A DNA stretch of 64,000 nt from Pseudanabaena sp. Chao 1811 (GCF_027942295.1 NZ_CP101416.1:2776501-2840500), one strand, 5' to 3'; counted from the stretch's first letter, positions 36,519 through 46,398 are shown. Notes: generated by a model from the letters alone, not told the origin. A program made the numbers and translations.

Positions 36519-37616
36519 TTATAAAAAGTTACGCTTAACGACCTTGGCAGAAAATTCCTTATCGCGGATTTGGACTTGGACAATTTGCCCAATCTTAGCG
36601 AGATGGGGCGGTACATAACCAAAGGCGATCGCTTTGCCGAGGGTTGGTGACATCGTGCCACTGGTGACGATGCCCACAGTTTCACCTTCAAAGCGAATTG
36701 GATAATCATGACGAGCAATATTGCGACCTTCCAATTCCAAACCAACTAATTTACGAGGCACTCCATTCTGTTTTTGATCTTCAAGAACAGCACGTCCGTA
36801 GAATTCTCCCTTCTCTTTGAGATGAATAATCCAATTGATATCCGCTTCCCAAGGTGTAGTGCTATCGTTCATGTCCTGCCCATAGAGGTGCATTCCTGCT
36901 TCGAGGCGCAGGGTATCGCGACAACCTAAGCCGCAAGGAACAACACCGAGGTCGAGCAGTTTTTGCCAAAGTGCCTTACCAGTTTCGATATCGGTCATAA
37001 TTTCACAGCCATCTTCGCCTGTGTAGCCTGTACGTGCCACGAAGCTGCGAACGCCTAGTACTTCTGTATAGGTATGCCCAAAGCGCAGTCTGGGTAATTT
37101 CATCAAGTCCGCACCGACTAACTCCTGCAAAGTGGCGATCGCGGTTTTCCCCTGTACGGCAATTAGGGTTTGGGAAGCGGAATTATCAACTAAGCGATCG
37201 CCTAAATGTTGTTGTAACCATGCCTTATCCTTTTCGGTGGTGGAAGCATTGACAATCACTGACCAATTTTCGCGATCGCCATCAGGCTCATGGTGATAAA
37301 AAATCACATCATCGATAATCCCACCTTTTTCATTGAGTAAGACCGTATATAGAGCTTGTCCTACCTTGACTCGACCTAAGTTCGATGGCACAAGTTTGTT
37401 TAAGGTTTCGAGAACGCCTTCCCCAGAAATCGCAAATTTGCCCATGTGGGAGACATCAAACATCCCCACCTGCGATCGCACGGCATTATGTTCGGCAATG
37501 ATGCCTTTGTACTGCACGGGCATCTCCCACCCACCAAATTCTACTAATCGTGCGCCAGAGCTAACATGAAGATCATACAAAGGGGTGCGCTTGAGAGAGT
37601 TGCTCATGATTGCCAT
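36519..37616 (-). CDS. gcvT: Aminomethyltransferase (glycine cleavage system T protein)
   Basis: 365 aa (362 if the second ATG at 37607 is used). Transfers the aminomethyl carbon of glycine from the H protein to tetrahydrofolate, an important photorespiratory step in cyanobacteria. Markers: LVEFGGWEMPVQY, VGMFDVSHMGKF, RTGYTGEDGCEI, CRDTLRLEAGMHLYGQDM with the catalytic Asp region, and TSGTMSPTLGKAIAFGYV. No glycine riboswitch is visible upstream, and no gcvH or gcvP is adjacent. Confidence 0.95.
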   Translation of the reverse strand: MAIMSNSLKRTPLYDLHVSSGARLVEFGGWEMPVQYKGIIAEHNAVRSQVGMFDVSHMGKFAISGEGVLETLNKLVPSNLGRVKVGQALYTVLLNEKGGIIDDVIFYHHEPDGDRENWSVIVNASTTEKDKAWLQQHLGDRLVDNSASQTLIAVQGKTAIATLQELVGADLMKLPRLRFGHTYTEVLGVRSFVARTGYTGEDGCEIMTDIETGKALWQKLLDLGVVPCGLGCRDTLRLEAGMHLYGQDMNDSTTPWEADINWIIHLKEKGEFYGRAVLEDQKQNGVPRKLVGLELEGRNIARHDYPIRFEGETVGIVTSGTMSPTLGKAIAFGYVPPHLAKIGQIVQVQIRDKEFSAKVVKRNFL

Positions 37617-37773
37617 TAAAAAAATTGGTTACATCTATAGATTATGCAATCTGAAGTGACGATTGTTATTGACCATACCCGAACATCATGTGGGTTTGTT
37701 CAAACTGCGATCGCCAAAATGAAAGACAGCTTGATGTCAAATCAGAATCCCCAAGGTTTGGCATCCTTCGATT

Positions 37774-38025
37774 TTATGCAGCTTGCAAAATTGGAATTGT
37801 TTGAAACTTTTGGCGCTTGGGCAATGGTTCACCTTTTTCTATAGCAGCTTCTACTAGCAGTTCAATCACTTCTTGAGCATTTTGAATTGCTTCTAAGTAA
37901 GTACTCCCGTGGGTGCAAGGTTGCATCACATCTGTAAATTTAGGTAAAAAGACAACAAAGCAGTTATCTTCATTTGAGGCATTTCTGAGGATATCGCCTT
38001 TGGTAATGAAAAGCGATCTAGACTT
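37774..38025 (-). pseudogene. HicB-like antitoxin remnant
   Basis: A short open frame without a usable start codon encodes NEDNCFVVFLPKF, then HGSTYLEAIQNAQEVIELL and EAAIEKGEPLPKRQKF. This is the pattern of HicB-type antitoxins (partial RNase H fold with SYxEAxxNAxEAIxLxxE). The frame is closed by TAG at 38026-38028 before any ATG or GTG, and no HicA toxin or DNA-binding tail follows. It is probably a decayed or frameshifted gene. The rest of 37617-38276 shows no convincing coding sequence. Confidence 0.5.
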
Positions 38026-38276
38026 CTAAATGCGATCGCCTTAGTCAAAATATCACCATTAGCTGTAATCTTAAATATTTCTAGAATTTCTAGCGATCGC
38101 ATCAGTGCTAATAGTTCTAATCTCAATATCATTATCGCCACTTATCGGGTTAGTATTTTAACTTTGCTAGAGCCATCAGTAGCATTTTAAAAAATATCAC
38201 TAAACTATAACTAGTACTAAGTAATAAAATAAATATTACAAACCGAAAAGGGACATATGCTATTTCGCTAAACTTT

Positions 38277-38513
38277 TTGCTCATCTCTAAATCAGATAGT
38301 GGCTATAGTTTTAAATTGCTAAATGTTCCTGGAATTTCTCGTTATAAATATGGAGAAACAGTTAGCAGAAAATGCTTAAATGGCTGTGCTGCTTTGATAG
38401 ATAGCCCAAGCACTGTTACTCCTGCTAGAAAGTATTTCTTTAAGTTTGGAGAAAGAACCTTAAGCATTTATATTGGAAAGGGGCTTGTAGGATGTTGTCT
38501 AAATATAGAATAG
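38277..38513 (+). pseudogene. Unrecognised short reading frame in an AT-rich island, possibly a gene remnant
   Basis: 78 codons from a TTG, and the frame stays open further upstream (to about 38217) with protein-like composition but no ATG. Contains GYSFKLLNVPGISRYKY and KYFFKFGERTLSIYIGKG. Base composition is more AT-rich than neighbouring genes. I do not recognise it. It may be a 3' fragment of a lost gene or a chance frame. Confidence 0.25.
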
Positions 38514-38578
38514 GTGACAAAAAAACTTGATTTAATTGAGAATAGAGAAGGCAGATTAAAAGAATGTAATGATTTTTG

Positions 38579-39286
38579 CTATGGATAAACAACTTTAGAT
38601 TCTGATATTCTTCCCGCAGGAACTTTTGATTTATCACTGGTAAATTTCAAAGTAAGAATAGTGTACTTTAAAAGTTTAAATTGATCTTCTTCAAATTTAT
38701 ATTCAGCCTCATAGCCAGCTAAATTACGAACTGTACTGACTTTTAAAGTTAGACTGTCAGTATCAAATGTTGGTAGCCCTCGAATTCCTTTGCTATATTT
38801 CCAAACTTGTTGAATCTGACCATTAGAATTCAATTTCTCTCCATTATTTACAATTAATAAAAGAGGCTTAATCTCTATTTCATTATTAGCGATTGAATAT
38901 AGAAGAAATTCTTTATATACGTTGTATGCTCCTGGATAACAAGTAAACTCTAAAATATGTTTATGACTATCTACTTTGTATACCTTAGAAGATTTTGCCC
39001 TGAATTCTAAAAGTTTATCAGATACTGCATTAACTTCATTTCCTGTATTTTCTTCGCAAATGCGAAATGATCGTCTATTATCATGAATATATCCTAATTT
39101 TTCATCATTAAAATGAGGCTCATTTTCTTTATTATAAATATATTTATATATATTAAGATCTCTCTTAGTTACTGAGAATGCTATATTTGAGTCAAATCTT
39201 GAGTTGGCGATATATGCCAAAGATTTACTAGAAATCGTAGGAATCTGAGCAACTAAAATCTGGAATATCAATATTAGTTCCAACAT
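38579..39286 (-). CDS. Exported hypothetical protein, DUF1176-like
   Basis: 235 aa with a short hydrophobic N-terminus (MLELILIFQILVAQIPT) that looks like a signal peptide. The body has EFTCYPGAYNVYKEFLLY and FDTDSLTLKVSTVRNLAGYEAEYKFEEDQFKLL, which resembles the DUF1176 pattern (cysteine-GAYN, later FD...L and F.L). The gene is AT-rich compared with the flanking genes and lies next to two gene remnants, which suggests accessory or transferred DNA. Probably periplasmic; function unknown. Confidence 0.55.
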   Translation of the reverse strand: MLELILIFQILVAQIPTISSKSLAYIANSRFDSNIAFSVTKRDLNIYKYIYNKENEPHFNDEKLGYIHDNRRSFRICEENTGNEVNAVSDKLLEFRAKSSKVYKVDSHKHILEFTCYPGAYNVYKEFLLYSIANNEIEIKPLLLIVNNGEKLNSNGQIQQVWKYSKGIRGLPTFDTDSLTLKVSTVRNLAGYEAEYKFEEDQFKLLKYTILTLKFTSDKSKVPAGRISESKVVYP

Positions 39287-39516
39287 TACTCAAATCCTAT
39301 AAGTATTTCCAATCATCGATAAACCCCTTAACTCATTGAAGTGCGATCGCCGATCCCGTAGGGTGTGTTCATAAAATAGAACGCACCTTATTTTTATTTT
39401 AACTGGTCATCTAATAGGAAATGAGTGGAAATGCCCATTTCATTATGATCTGGTCAAAAATTTGGTGATTGCCATCAAAGTTCTGTGAATAAACCCTGAG
39501 TCCAAGAGCTTAAGCT

Positions 39517-39547
39517 TTGAGGATCGTAATTTAGGGCAGGGTATAAT
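39517..39547 (+). promoter_or_regulatory. Possible sigma-70 type promoter of era
   Basis: TATAAT at 39542-39547 is a perfect -10 box 36 bp before the era ATG. A possible -35 is TTGAGG at 39517-39522, but the 19-bp spacing is longer than optimal. Confidence 0.35.
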
Positions 39548-39583
39548 TGTTGCCTATTTCAAATACAGCGATCGCAAATAATC

Positions 39584-40492
39584 ATGATTCCAGAATCGGG
39601 CGAAGGTTTTAAATCGGGCTTTGTCGCATTAGTAGGACGACCCAACGTCGGTAAGTCCACATTGCTCAATGCCCTCATTGGTCAAAAAATTGCGATAACT
39701 TCGCCCGTTGCCCAAACTACGCGCAATCGGTTGCGTGGCATTCTGACATTGCCCGAAGCCCAAATCGTGCTAGTAGATACTCCCGGAATCCATAAACCCC
39801 ATCATTTGCTCGGTCAAACCATCGTCAAAAATGCGATTGGCGCAATCTCTTCCGTTGATGCAACGGTATTGGTAGTCGATGGCAGCGTGTTTATGGGAAC
39901 AGGCGATCGCTTTGTTGCCGAAACAATCTTACAGAGCAATGTTCCTGCAATTTTAGGTATCAATAAGATTGATATGCTTGGTGAAGATGCAGAAGAGATT
40001 CTTGCCAGTTATGAAAGCTTTGCCGCCGAACATGGTTGGCAAGCGGCTAAGTTTTCATCGGTAACGGGTGAAGGACTCGAAGCTTTGCAGGCAATGATGT
40101 GCGATCGCTTGCCCTTAGGTCCCTACTACTATCCACCCGATTTAGTCACCGATCAGCCTGAGCGCTTCATTATGGGTGAATTGATTCGCGAACAGATTCT
40201 CTTGCTGACTCGCGAAGAAATTCCGCATTCAGTAGCAGTCAGTATCGATCAAGTGGATGAACAGCCCAAAATTACGCGAGTAATGGCAACTGTACATGTG
40301 GAACGGGATTCGCAAAAGGGAATTTTAATTGGGAAGAAGGGGCAAATGCTCAAGGAGATTGGGACAAATGCTAGACAGCAAATGCAGAAATTAATTATGG
40401 GTTCTGTCCATTTGGAGATTTTTGTCAAAGTTCAACCCAAATGGCGATCGTCACGGTTTCAACTGTCAGACCTTGGTTATCGCGTGGAATAA
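39584..40492 (+). CDS. era: GTPase Era
   Basis: 302 aa. GTPase domain with G1 GRPNVGKSTLLNAL, G2 region TTRNRLRG, G3 DTPGIHKP and G4 NKID. The C-terminal KH domain (about 205-295) includes the RNA-binding KGILIGKKGQMLKEIG loop. It assists 16S rRNA maturation and 30S assembly, and binds near the 3' end of 16S rRNA. ATG at 39584. The stop codon runs into the terminator at 40491-40523. Confidence 0.95.
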   Translation: MIPESGEGFKSGFVALVGRPNVGKSTLLNALIGQKIAITSPVAQTTRNRLRGILTLPEAQIVLVDTPGIHKPHHLLGQTIVKNAIGAISSVDATVLVVDGSVFMGTGDRFVAETILQSNVPAILGINKIDMLGEDAEEILASYESFAAEHGWQAAKFSSVTGEGLEALQAMMCDRLPLGPYYYPPDLVTDQPERFIMGELIREQILLLTREEIPHSVAVSIDQVDEQPKITRVMATVHVERDSQKGILIGKKGQMLKEIGTNARQQMQKLIMGSVHLEIFVKVQPKWRSSRFQLSDLGYRVE

Positions 40493-40523
40493 AAAAGAGC
40501 AGTGTATTGCACTGCTCTTTTTT
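40491..40523. terminator. Bidirectional intrinsic terminator between era and the EcfT gene
   Basis: Perfect 14-bp stem (40491-40504 with 40510-40523, loop TATTG) with a run of seven T after the stem on the plus strand and six on the minus. It overlaps the stop codons of both convergent genes. Confidence 0.85.
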
Positions 40524-41445
40524 ACAATTCATTACCGTAGTAAATTCTGACTCCCCAGATTCCGACTAAGAGAATTAGTAAAAGGATATCGCGAGGTAAT
40601 AATTTCAAGGGATTCCACACGACAAGATGCGTATTAGGACTAGTGAAACCACGCACCTGCATGGCACTGGCTGTCTGTTCGGCACGAATGAACAGATTAT
40701 CGATCAATCTTTCTGCCAGAATTAGCCAAATCTGGGTAGTGCGCTTAAAGCCTAGCTTTTTCCAATTAATGGAACGGGTACGCATCGCTCTGGCAAGATT
40801 TTGAACTTCTTCTAATACTAAAGGTACAAAACGCAGCGCAAGGGTGAGGGTGAGGACAACTTCAATAATCGGCACTTTGAAAAATTTTAATGGCGCAAAT
40901 ATAGAGGCGATCGCCGCAGTAATTTCTTCGGGAGCCGTAACCAGCAGAAATAACGTCGGTGCGTAAAGATAGGTGAAAATCAATGTACAAACACGTACAC
41001 CCAACTCACGGGATTTACGAGTAATCGTTATACTGCCTGCTTTCCAGATTACATAATTGTAGGGTGTGGGCTGTTGTAATTTGAGGGTTAAGGGGGATGC
41101 AATTACTGGTTTATCATTGCTGATATTCACCTCAGGTATGGGACGGCGTGGTTGGACAGTGGCATTAAATCCATCGGGTGAAATCGTGGCGATCGCTAAA
41201 GTCATAAATGCTAGTAACAACAAAATCCCCATTTGCTGTTTCCATACCCGCATTGGAATTTTTGAAGCGAGGGTGAGGATGATCAGGGAAATGGCGATCG
41301 CAATCCGCCAAGGCTCATTAGCTTGAATTGGGGTTAGCAAAAATGTCAGCAATCCAAACAGTTTAATGCGCGGATCGAGTCGATGCAGCCATGTAATAGG
41401 CTGTTCGAGATAAAGTCCAATGGGTAGCGATCGCAGTATGTCCAC
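40522..41445 (-). CDS. CbiQ/EcfT-type transmembrane permease of an ECF transporter
   Basis: 307 aa from a GTG at 41445, giving MDILRSLPIGLYLEQPITWLHRLDPRIK, the expected N-terminus. The longer frame up to 41514 would overlap the start of the divergent TldE gene. Several membrane helices, then the cytoplasmic coupling region with ARAMRTRSI and QTASAMQVRGF, the two Ala-Arg-Gly-type motifs that contact the ATPases. It is the T component for vitamin or metal uptake. No A or S component is adjacent, so the substrate is unknown. Confidence 0.85.
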   Translation of the reverse strand: MDILRSLPIGLYLEQPITWLHRLDPRIKLFGLLTFLLTPIQANEPWRIAIAISLIILTLASKIPMRVWKQQMGILLLLAFMTLAIATISPDGFNATVQPRRPIPEVNISNDKPVIASPLTLKLQQPTPYNYVIWKAGSITITRKSRELGVRVCTLIFTYLYAPTLFLLVTAPEEITAAIASIFAPLKFFKVPIIEVVLTLTLALRFVPLVLEEVQNLARAMRTRSINWKKLGFKRTTQIWLILAERLIDNLFIRAEQTASAMQVRGFTSPNTHLVVWNPLKLLPRDILLLILLVGIWGVRIYYGNEL

Positions 41446-41522
41446 TATATTCTGATATTTTTCGGAGATTGGGTGCTGGCAATTTACAATATACCAATTT
41501 AAGAGCAACAGCACTTCGTACT

Positions 41523-42827
41523 ATGACCATCGAATCCGAACAACTATTAGAAATTGCGCTCAAATCTGGCTGTGAAGCGGCGGAAGTCTATGAATCTCGC
41601 TCAACTTCCCGACCTGTATTTTTTGAGGCAAATCGACTTAAGCAGCTAGAAAGTATTGAATCTGAAGGAGTTGGCTTGCGGATTTGGAAAGATAGTCGCG
41701 TAGGTTTAGCGATCGCCTATGGTGCGGTAGAGGCAAAGGACTTGGTAGAACAAGCGATCGCCCTGAGTGCATTAAATGAGCCTGAAGAGATTTTATTACG
41801 CAACTCGACCATTGTGGACTATCCCAAACTTTGTGGGCAGGAAGTGAGCGTTGAGCAGATGGTGGATTGGGGAAAATCAGCGATCGCACAGGTGCTAAAT
41901 CGCTATCCCGAAGCAATTTGTGGTGCGGAATGGGAATGTAGTCGGGAAATGGTGCGGATTCTCAATAGCCAAGGTTTAGACTGTGGCTATACTGACATTA
42001 CGGTGGATGGCTCTCTCAGTGCCGAGTTGACGAGAGGTGATGACTTTCTCAATGTTTGGTATGGACAATCGGAACGGGGAAATGTGAATCCTGAAGTAAT
42101 TGCTCAAAAAGTATTGCAATATCTCGACTGGTCTAAGAAGAATGCAAAAGCGCCATCGGGTAAAGTACCCGTAATTTTTACAGGTAAGGCAGCAGATTTA
42201 CTGTGGGGGGTGGTAGCGATCGCGATGAGTGGTAGGCAAGTGCAGCAAAAAGCGACACCTTGGCTCGACAAAATCGGAAAACCCGTAATTTCTGATATTT
42301 TCACCGTCAGCCAACATCCAGATTTTGGGGTTTATAGCGCTCCTTTTGATGATGAAGGTACACCTACGCAGGAAGTTACTTGGATTGATCGCGGCACTTT
42401 GCAAGGATTTTATGGCGATATGCGTACCTGCAAAGATTTAGGAATTGTAGCCACGGGCAATGGTTTTCGTGGAGATTTGGGCAACTATCCGAGTCCGGGG
42501 CTATTTAATCTCGCGATCTCCGCTAAGGAAAATATTCAAGGCGATATTGTAGAACTCGCGGCAACTTTAAAAAATGGGTTAATCGTCGATCAAGTTTTAG
42601 GTGATGATACGGATTTGTCGGGAGATTTCTCGGTTAATGTCGATTTGGGCTATCGCGTCAAAAATGGCAAAATCGTTGGACGGGTCAAAGACACGATGCT
42701 GTCAGGAAATGTCTATACAGTGCTGAATCAAGTGACAACGGTTGCTAGCGATCGCCAATGGTATGGTTCGCTCTATGTACCAGCCATGATTGTTGAAGGC
42801 ATATCTATTACTAGTCGTGACGCTTGA
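41523..42827 (+). CDS. TldD/PmbA family protein (TldE-like)
   Basis: 434 aa from ATG at 41523 (MTIESEQLLEIALKSG); an upstream in-frame ATG at 41469 is less likely. The body matches PmbA/TldE: SRSTSRPVFFEANRLKQLESIESEGVGLR region, PVIFTGKAADLLWGVVAIAMSG, DDEGTPTQEVTWIDRGTLQGF and VDLGYRVKNGKIVGRVKDTMLSG. TldD/TldE heterodimers are proteases that trim or degrade peptides. The zinc-binding HExxxH belongs to TldD and is absent here, as expected for TldE. The partner gene is not in this window. Confidence 0.88.
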   Translation: MTIESEQLLEIALKSGCEAAEVYESRSTSRPVFFEANRLKQLESIESEGVGLRIWKDSRVGLAIAYGAVEAKDLVEQAIALSALNEPEEILLRNSTIVDYPKLCGQEVSVEQMVDWGKSAIAQVLNRYPEAICGAEWECSREMVRILNSQGLDCGYTDITVDGSLSAELTRGDDFLNVWYGQSERGNVNPEVIAQKVLQYLDWSKKNAKAPSGKVPVIFTGKAADLLWGVVAIAMSGRQVQQKATPWLDKIGKPVISDIFTVSQHPDFGVYSAPFDDEGTPTQEVTWIDRGTLQGFYGDMRTCKDLGIVATGNGFRGDLGNYPSPGLFNLAISAKENIQGDIVELAATLKNGLIVDQVLGDDTDLSGDFSVNVDLGYRVKNGKIVGRVKDTMLSGNVYTVLNQVTTVASDRQWYGSLYVPAMIVEGISITSRDA

Positions 42828-42849
42828 GCAAAAGTAGAGTTAGTGCGCT

Positions 42850-43731
42850 TTATTTCCCATAAGTGATCGCCTGTTCCACATTTGCTGTCACACCTTCACA
42901 AATTGCATCGATCGGTAAATCGTTAAAATCATGTCCAAAGGGATTTTCGATTTCATTGCCAATTTGTTCTACTCCCATCAAGATGAAACTGACTAACCCC
43001 ACTGCGATCGCCGTTAGCCAATGAATCTCAAGGACTAGATGGAATGGTAAACCGATGCAATAAATCAAAATTAAACGCTTTAAATAGATACAGTAGGCAA
43101 TGGGCAATGGTGTTTTGAGAATACGTTCGCAACTGGTTAAACCCTCTACTAATGCATTGAGATGACTATTCATCGCCACAAAATAATTGGTATCTATGCG
43201 ATCATTTTGTACTTGCTGGTGCAGGTAGTCTCCCAACCATAGTGTCAATTCTAGAGGTACATGTTTAGAAGTCTTTAATTTCTCAATTTCTGCTTCCGTG
43301 AGAATTGTGTCTAAATCCTGATTAATTTCTTCATTGCGAAGATGTCGTTTCGTAGCGATCGCAAAAGCAGTTAAGAACTTAATCGATTGCTCTTTTTGTT
43401 GCTGTTCTAAACCTTCAGAAGATTTGATGGCAACCTGCATGAGTCTCGACAAATTCCGAATATTGACCACTAAGGTTCCCCATGCTTTGCGTCCTTCCCA
43501 ATAGCGATCGTAGGCAGTATTTGTACGAAAGACGAGGAGCAAACCTAAAACGAGATTAAAAACAACATTATTGGTGAGATCGCCTAAGACTTGGAGAGAT
43601 ATTTGGGGTTCGTAATAGTGCAGTACAGATACCCCCAACGCAAAGCCTGCAAAAATGAGAACCCTCGGTAAAATAATCGGTGCGACGGAGCCTTGAAGCT
43701 TAAATGCAAGATTGAACCATTGCCAAGTCAT
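42850..43731 (-). CDS. Bestrophin family ion channel
   Basis: 293 aa with four hydrophobic segments. Signature segments include FRTNTAYDRYWEGRKAWGTLVVNIRNLSR and LIYCIGLPFHLVLEIHWLTAIAV. In the C-terminal part, GVEQIGNEIENPFGHDFNDLPID carries the conserved acidic cluster of bestrophins. Cyanobacterial and chloroplast homologues conduct anions and some are linked to bicarbonate supply to thylakoids (family knowledge). ATG at 43731. Confidence 0.9.
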   Translation of the reverse strand: MTWQWFNLAFKLQGSVAPIILPRVLIFAGFALGVSVLHYYEPQISLQVLGDLTNNVVFNLVLGLLLVFRTNTAYDRYWEGRKAWGTLVVNIRNLSRLMQVAIKSSEGLEQQQKEQSIKFLTAFAIATKRHLRNEEINQDLDTILTEAEIEKLKTSKHVPLELTLWLGDYLHQQVQNDRIDTNYFVAMNSHLNALVEGLTSCERILKTPLPIAYCIYLKRLILIYCIGLPFHLVLEIHWLTAIAVGLVSFILMGVEQIGNEIENPFGHDFNDLPIDAICEGVTANVEQAITYGK

Positions 43732-43885
43732 AATCTCGATATTGTGAAAGTTGATCGCCTCAAAAAATTGTATAACGCTTTACAAACATCCTTGGGAGAG
43801 ATTGTGGGATATAGGATTATTGATTTAGCGATCGCTGCTTACCAGCAATGCTCTAGTTAAAACTTATAAGTATAAATATAAAACC

Positions 43886-43928
43886 CAAAAGCCTGTGGCA
43901 CAAGTCGTGCTTGCACCACAGGCTTTTG
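43886..43928. repeat. CCTGTGG-type hairpin
   Basis: 13-bp outer stem (43886-43898 with 43916-43928) and a partly paired inner part. It is a diverged member of the family at 28103 and 54597. The 43732-44585 gap is AT-rich and also holds stems at 44016-44046 and 44199-44242 and no supported gene. Confidence 0.65.
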
Positions 43929-44015
43929 CTTTGGTTTTTAATTATGCTCAACTACTTGGTGCTTAGGAGTAATACTGATCTACGGTGAAATTAAATATCG
44001 AAGTAATTAATCAAT

Positions 44016-44046
44016 AATCTTCTTCTCATTTCGATAGAAGAAGATT
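44016..44046. repeat. Hairpin, 11-bp stem
   Basis: AATCTTCTTCT (44016-44026) pairs with 44036-44046 around a 9-nt loop. Intergenic; role unknown. Confidence 0.5.
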
Positions 44047-44198
44047 GTAGAAATAATTAGTGGATATCTTGCGATTTTCGCCATTTATAAATATCAAAAA
44101 TGCTATAAATCTCTAGGTGTAAATCCGTAAAAAACATAGTTTTTTCAAAATGTCTATGTTATGCTTATTCAAAGGGAATAGGATCAGAACTTTATTAT

Positions 44199-44242
44199 AA
44201 AAATACAACGAATTACTCAAGCTTATAGTTTGTTGTATTTTT
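44199..44242. repeat. Hairpin with T-rich end
   Basis: AAAAATACAAC (44199-44209) pairs with 44232-44242, followed by GTTTTG. It could be a terminator or a leader structure upstream of the interrupted kinase gene. Confidence 0.4.
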
Positions 44243-44585
44243 GTTTTGTAATAACTTGGAATACTGAGTGAGAGCTTTCTTCATGGTCAATGAAAATTGG
44301 TTGTGAGCTACAGCAATTTTTCGGTGGGGGTAATTATATCTAGTAATTATAAGAATTATTTATTTAAATTTCGAGAGAATGAAAACCCTATCGCTCTGCG
44401 TTGTGAGTATAGTCTGGTAAAAAAGTATTTGCTATCCCCTGCACTTGCGGAGGGATAAATCATTTCAATAAATTAATAATTAAAACCTTATAAATAGATA
44501 CAAAAGGATTAGATATATCTGCATTTGTTAGGACTGTTTTGTAACGCTATCTGATGATTTGAAATAATTTACAAGAAATACAACT

Positions 44586-45275
44586 ATGCTGCTAGAGTCA
44601 ATGAATCTGCAAGGATTAATTCTTATTGTGGATGATGAGCCAGCAAACCTTAATGTTCTTTCAGAGGTCTTAATTGCTGAGGGATATGATGTGGCTATTG
44701 CCAATAGTGGGGAGCGAGCAATAACAATAGTCGATCGACAATTACCAGATCTAATCTTGCTAGATATCCATATGCCAGATATGGATGGTTTTACTGTCTG
44801 TCAAAATCTCAAAGAAAATCAGAAAACCTCTGCAATTCCTGTCATTTTTATGACAGCCTTAAACGATATAGACAGTAAAGTCAAAGGCTTTGAACTGGGG
44901 GCTGTAGACTATATTACGAAGCCTTTTAATGTGCGAGAACTCTTAGCACGTATTAAAAACCATTTGCAGTTAACCAGAGTTACCCAAAATTTAGAAAAGG
45001 TCAAGGAACAATTATCCCTAGTTTTAAAAGGTTCTAATGATGGTTGGTGGGATCTTGATCTATTACAAAATCAAGCTTATAACTCTCGTCGTTGGTGGGA
45101 TATGTTGGGATATGCAGATGGGGAGATAGAATCGTCCTTCGAGAATTGGCAAAAGTTAATACATCCAGAGGATCGCGATCGCGTAAATGCCCAAATGATT
45201 ACCACTGAAAGTGATAGTCAGCAGCATCGGGAGCATGTCACTTTTGCAAAAAGGGAGAGAAAGGAGGGAAAATAG
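44586..45275 (+). pseudogene. 5' part of a REC-PAS-PAS histidine kinase gene cut by an ISKra4 element
   Basis: The ORF encodes a receiver (1-130; D17-D18, D60, K112) and the first half of a PAS domain (from about residue 145, GSNDGWWDLDLL, and ENWQKLIHPEDRDRV). After residue 214 (cagcagcat) it runs into the insertion sequence and stops 16 codons later. Removing the IS plus one copy of the duplication (1170 bp) joins it in frame to the fragment at 46391-47759, giving a 667 aa REC-PAS-PAS-HisKA-HATPase kinase. The truncated protein may still be made as a receiver with half a PAS. Confidence 0.85.
45221..45228. repeat. Target site duplication of the ISKra4 element, left copy
   Basis: GCAGCATC, repeated exactly at 46391-46398 on the other side of the element. 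Confidence 0.9.
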
Positions 45276-46390
45276 AATAATTTAGAGACCAGAAAAAGCA
45301 TGACACCAGAACAAGCTGAGAAATTACAAGAACATGTGCAGGAGATCGCCAAAATACTTTACGCAAATACCGAACTAGAAGCGCTAAAGACATTTTCAGG
45401 GATCGAACAAGCCGTGCGAGAACAGATGCAACAGCATGTGATGCCCGAAGTAGGAATTTTTTTGTCTCAACAAGTACAGGAACAACAGAAGGACGAGAAC
45501 GCAAGCTCAAAAGCATCCTTGGAGAAATAACTGTAACCACGCAACAAGCAGAGCAACTGGGAATTAAGGCACATACTCGTCTGAGTCCATATCTGGAAAT
45601 GTGTTGTTTGCGAGTCAGTGCAAATAGCTCCTATGAACACACCGAAGCAGATGTGGCAATGTTTACAGGAATTCGAGTCCCAGCCAAGACCCAACAGCGT
45701 TTAGTCCATCGGCAAACCTTTGAATTACCCCAAGCAGAGCAAGAGATTAACGAACTGAGTGCAGATGGCGGTAAGATCCGTATCAGAACACCTCTGGGGG
45801 AAGAATGTCGATGGCTAGACTATAAAGGAGTGAGATTACATGAGTTTGCTACTGGAGCTTGCTTTCAGGACAATCAGCAGTTAATCGATTGGGTACGCCA
45901 GCAACCTTTGAGTACGCCAATAACTTGTTTAGGGGATGGACATGATGGAGTATGGAATTTGATTAAGCCCATGGCTACTGAAGAGCAACGACGTGAAATT
46001 CTCGATTGGTATCATCTGATGGAGAATCTAGAAAAAGTGGGTGGTTCAATACGTCGCTTAAACGATGCGAGAGCTTTACTTTGGAAAGGTAATGTTGATG
46101 ATACTATTACTCTTATTGAACAATGTAAACGCAGGCAGGCTGTTAATTTCTGTGCCTATCTCCGAAAACATAGACACCGTATTGTCAATTATGATTACTA
46201 TCAGAGTGAGCAGATTTGTTCTATCGGTTCAGGAGCAGTTGAGTCTGCGGTAAAGCAGATTGACCGTCGCACTAAAATCTCTGGTGCTCAGTGGAACAAA
46301 GATAATGTCCCTCAGGTGCTTGCCCATCGTTGTGCTTATCTCAATGGTTTATTGGCTTTCTAGACTATCCAAAAAAAGTGACATGCTCCC
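45229..46390 (+). mobile_element. ISKra4-family insertion sequence, complete
   Basis: 1162 bp. Inverted ends begin GGGAGCATGTCACTTTT on both sides, 17 bp identical, and are flanked by the 8-bp duplication GCAGCATC. It contains one transposase gene in two frames. The clean duplication and intact transposase imply a recent insertion. Confidence 0.9.
45300..46363 (+). CDS. ISKra4-family transposase, probably made by -1 frameshifting
   Basis: The first frame (45300-45530) starts MTPEQAEKLQEHVQEI and includes a slippery run of seven T (45457-45463). The -1 frame is open from that run to 46363, so slipping there gives a single protein of about 354 aa. The catalytic part shows ELSADGGKIRIR (Asp), CLGDGHDGVWNL (Asp) and GSGAVESAVKQIDRR (Glu), followed by KISGAQW, the known ISKra4 pattern. 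A translation start at 45599 alone would lack part of the nuclease fold. Confidence 0.85.
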
Positions 46391-46398
46391 GCAGCATC
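46391..46398. repeat. Target site duplication of the ISKra4 element, right copy
   Basis: GCAGCATC, identical to 45221-45228. Confidence 0.9.

Noticed and set aside
36519-37643. Glycine riboswitch upstream of gcvT
   Set aside because: Only about 30 bp lie between gcvT and the next feature upstream with no conserved aptamer elements visible.
37644-37844. 66-codon plus-strand reading frame after gcvT
   Set aside because: No recognisable motif, overlaps the antisense HicB-like remnant and has atypical composition for a gene.
37926-38141. 71-codon minus-strand frame upstream of the HicB-like remnant
   Set aside because: Low-complexity Leu/Ile-rich start and no family match; at best the shifted N-terminal part of the same decayed gene.
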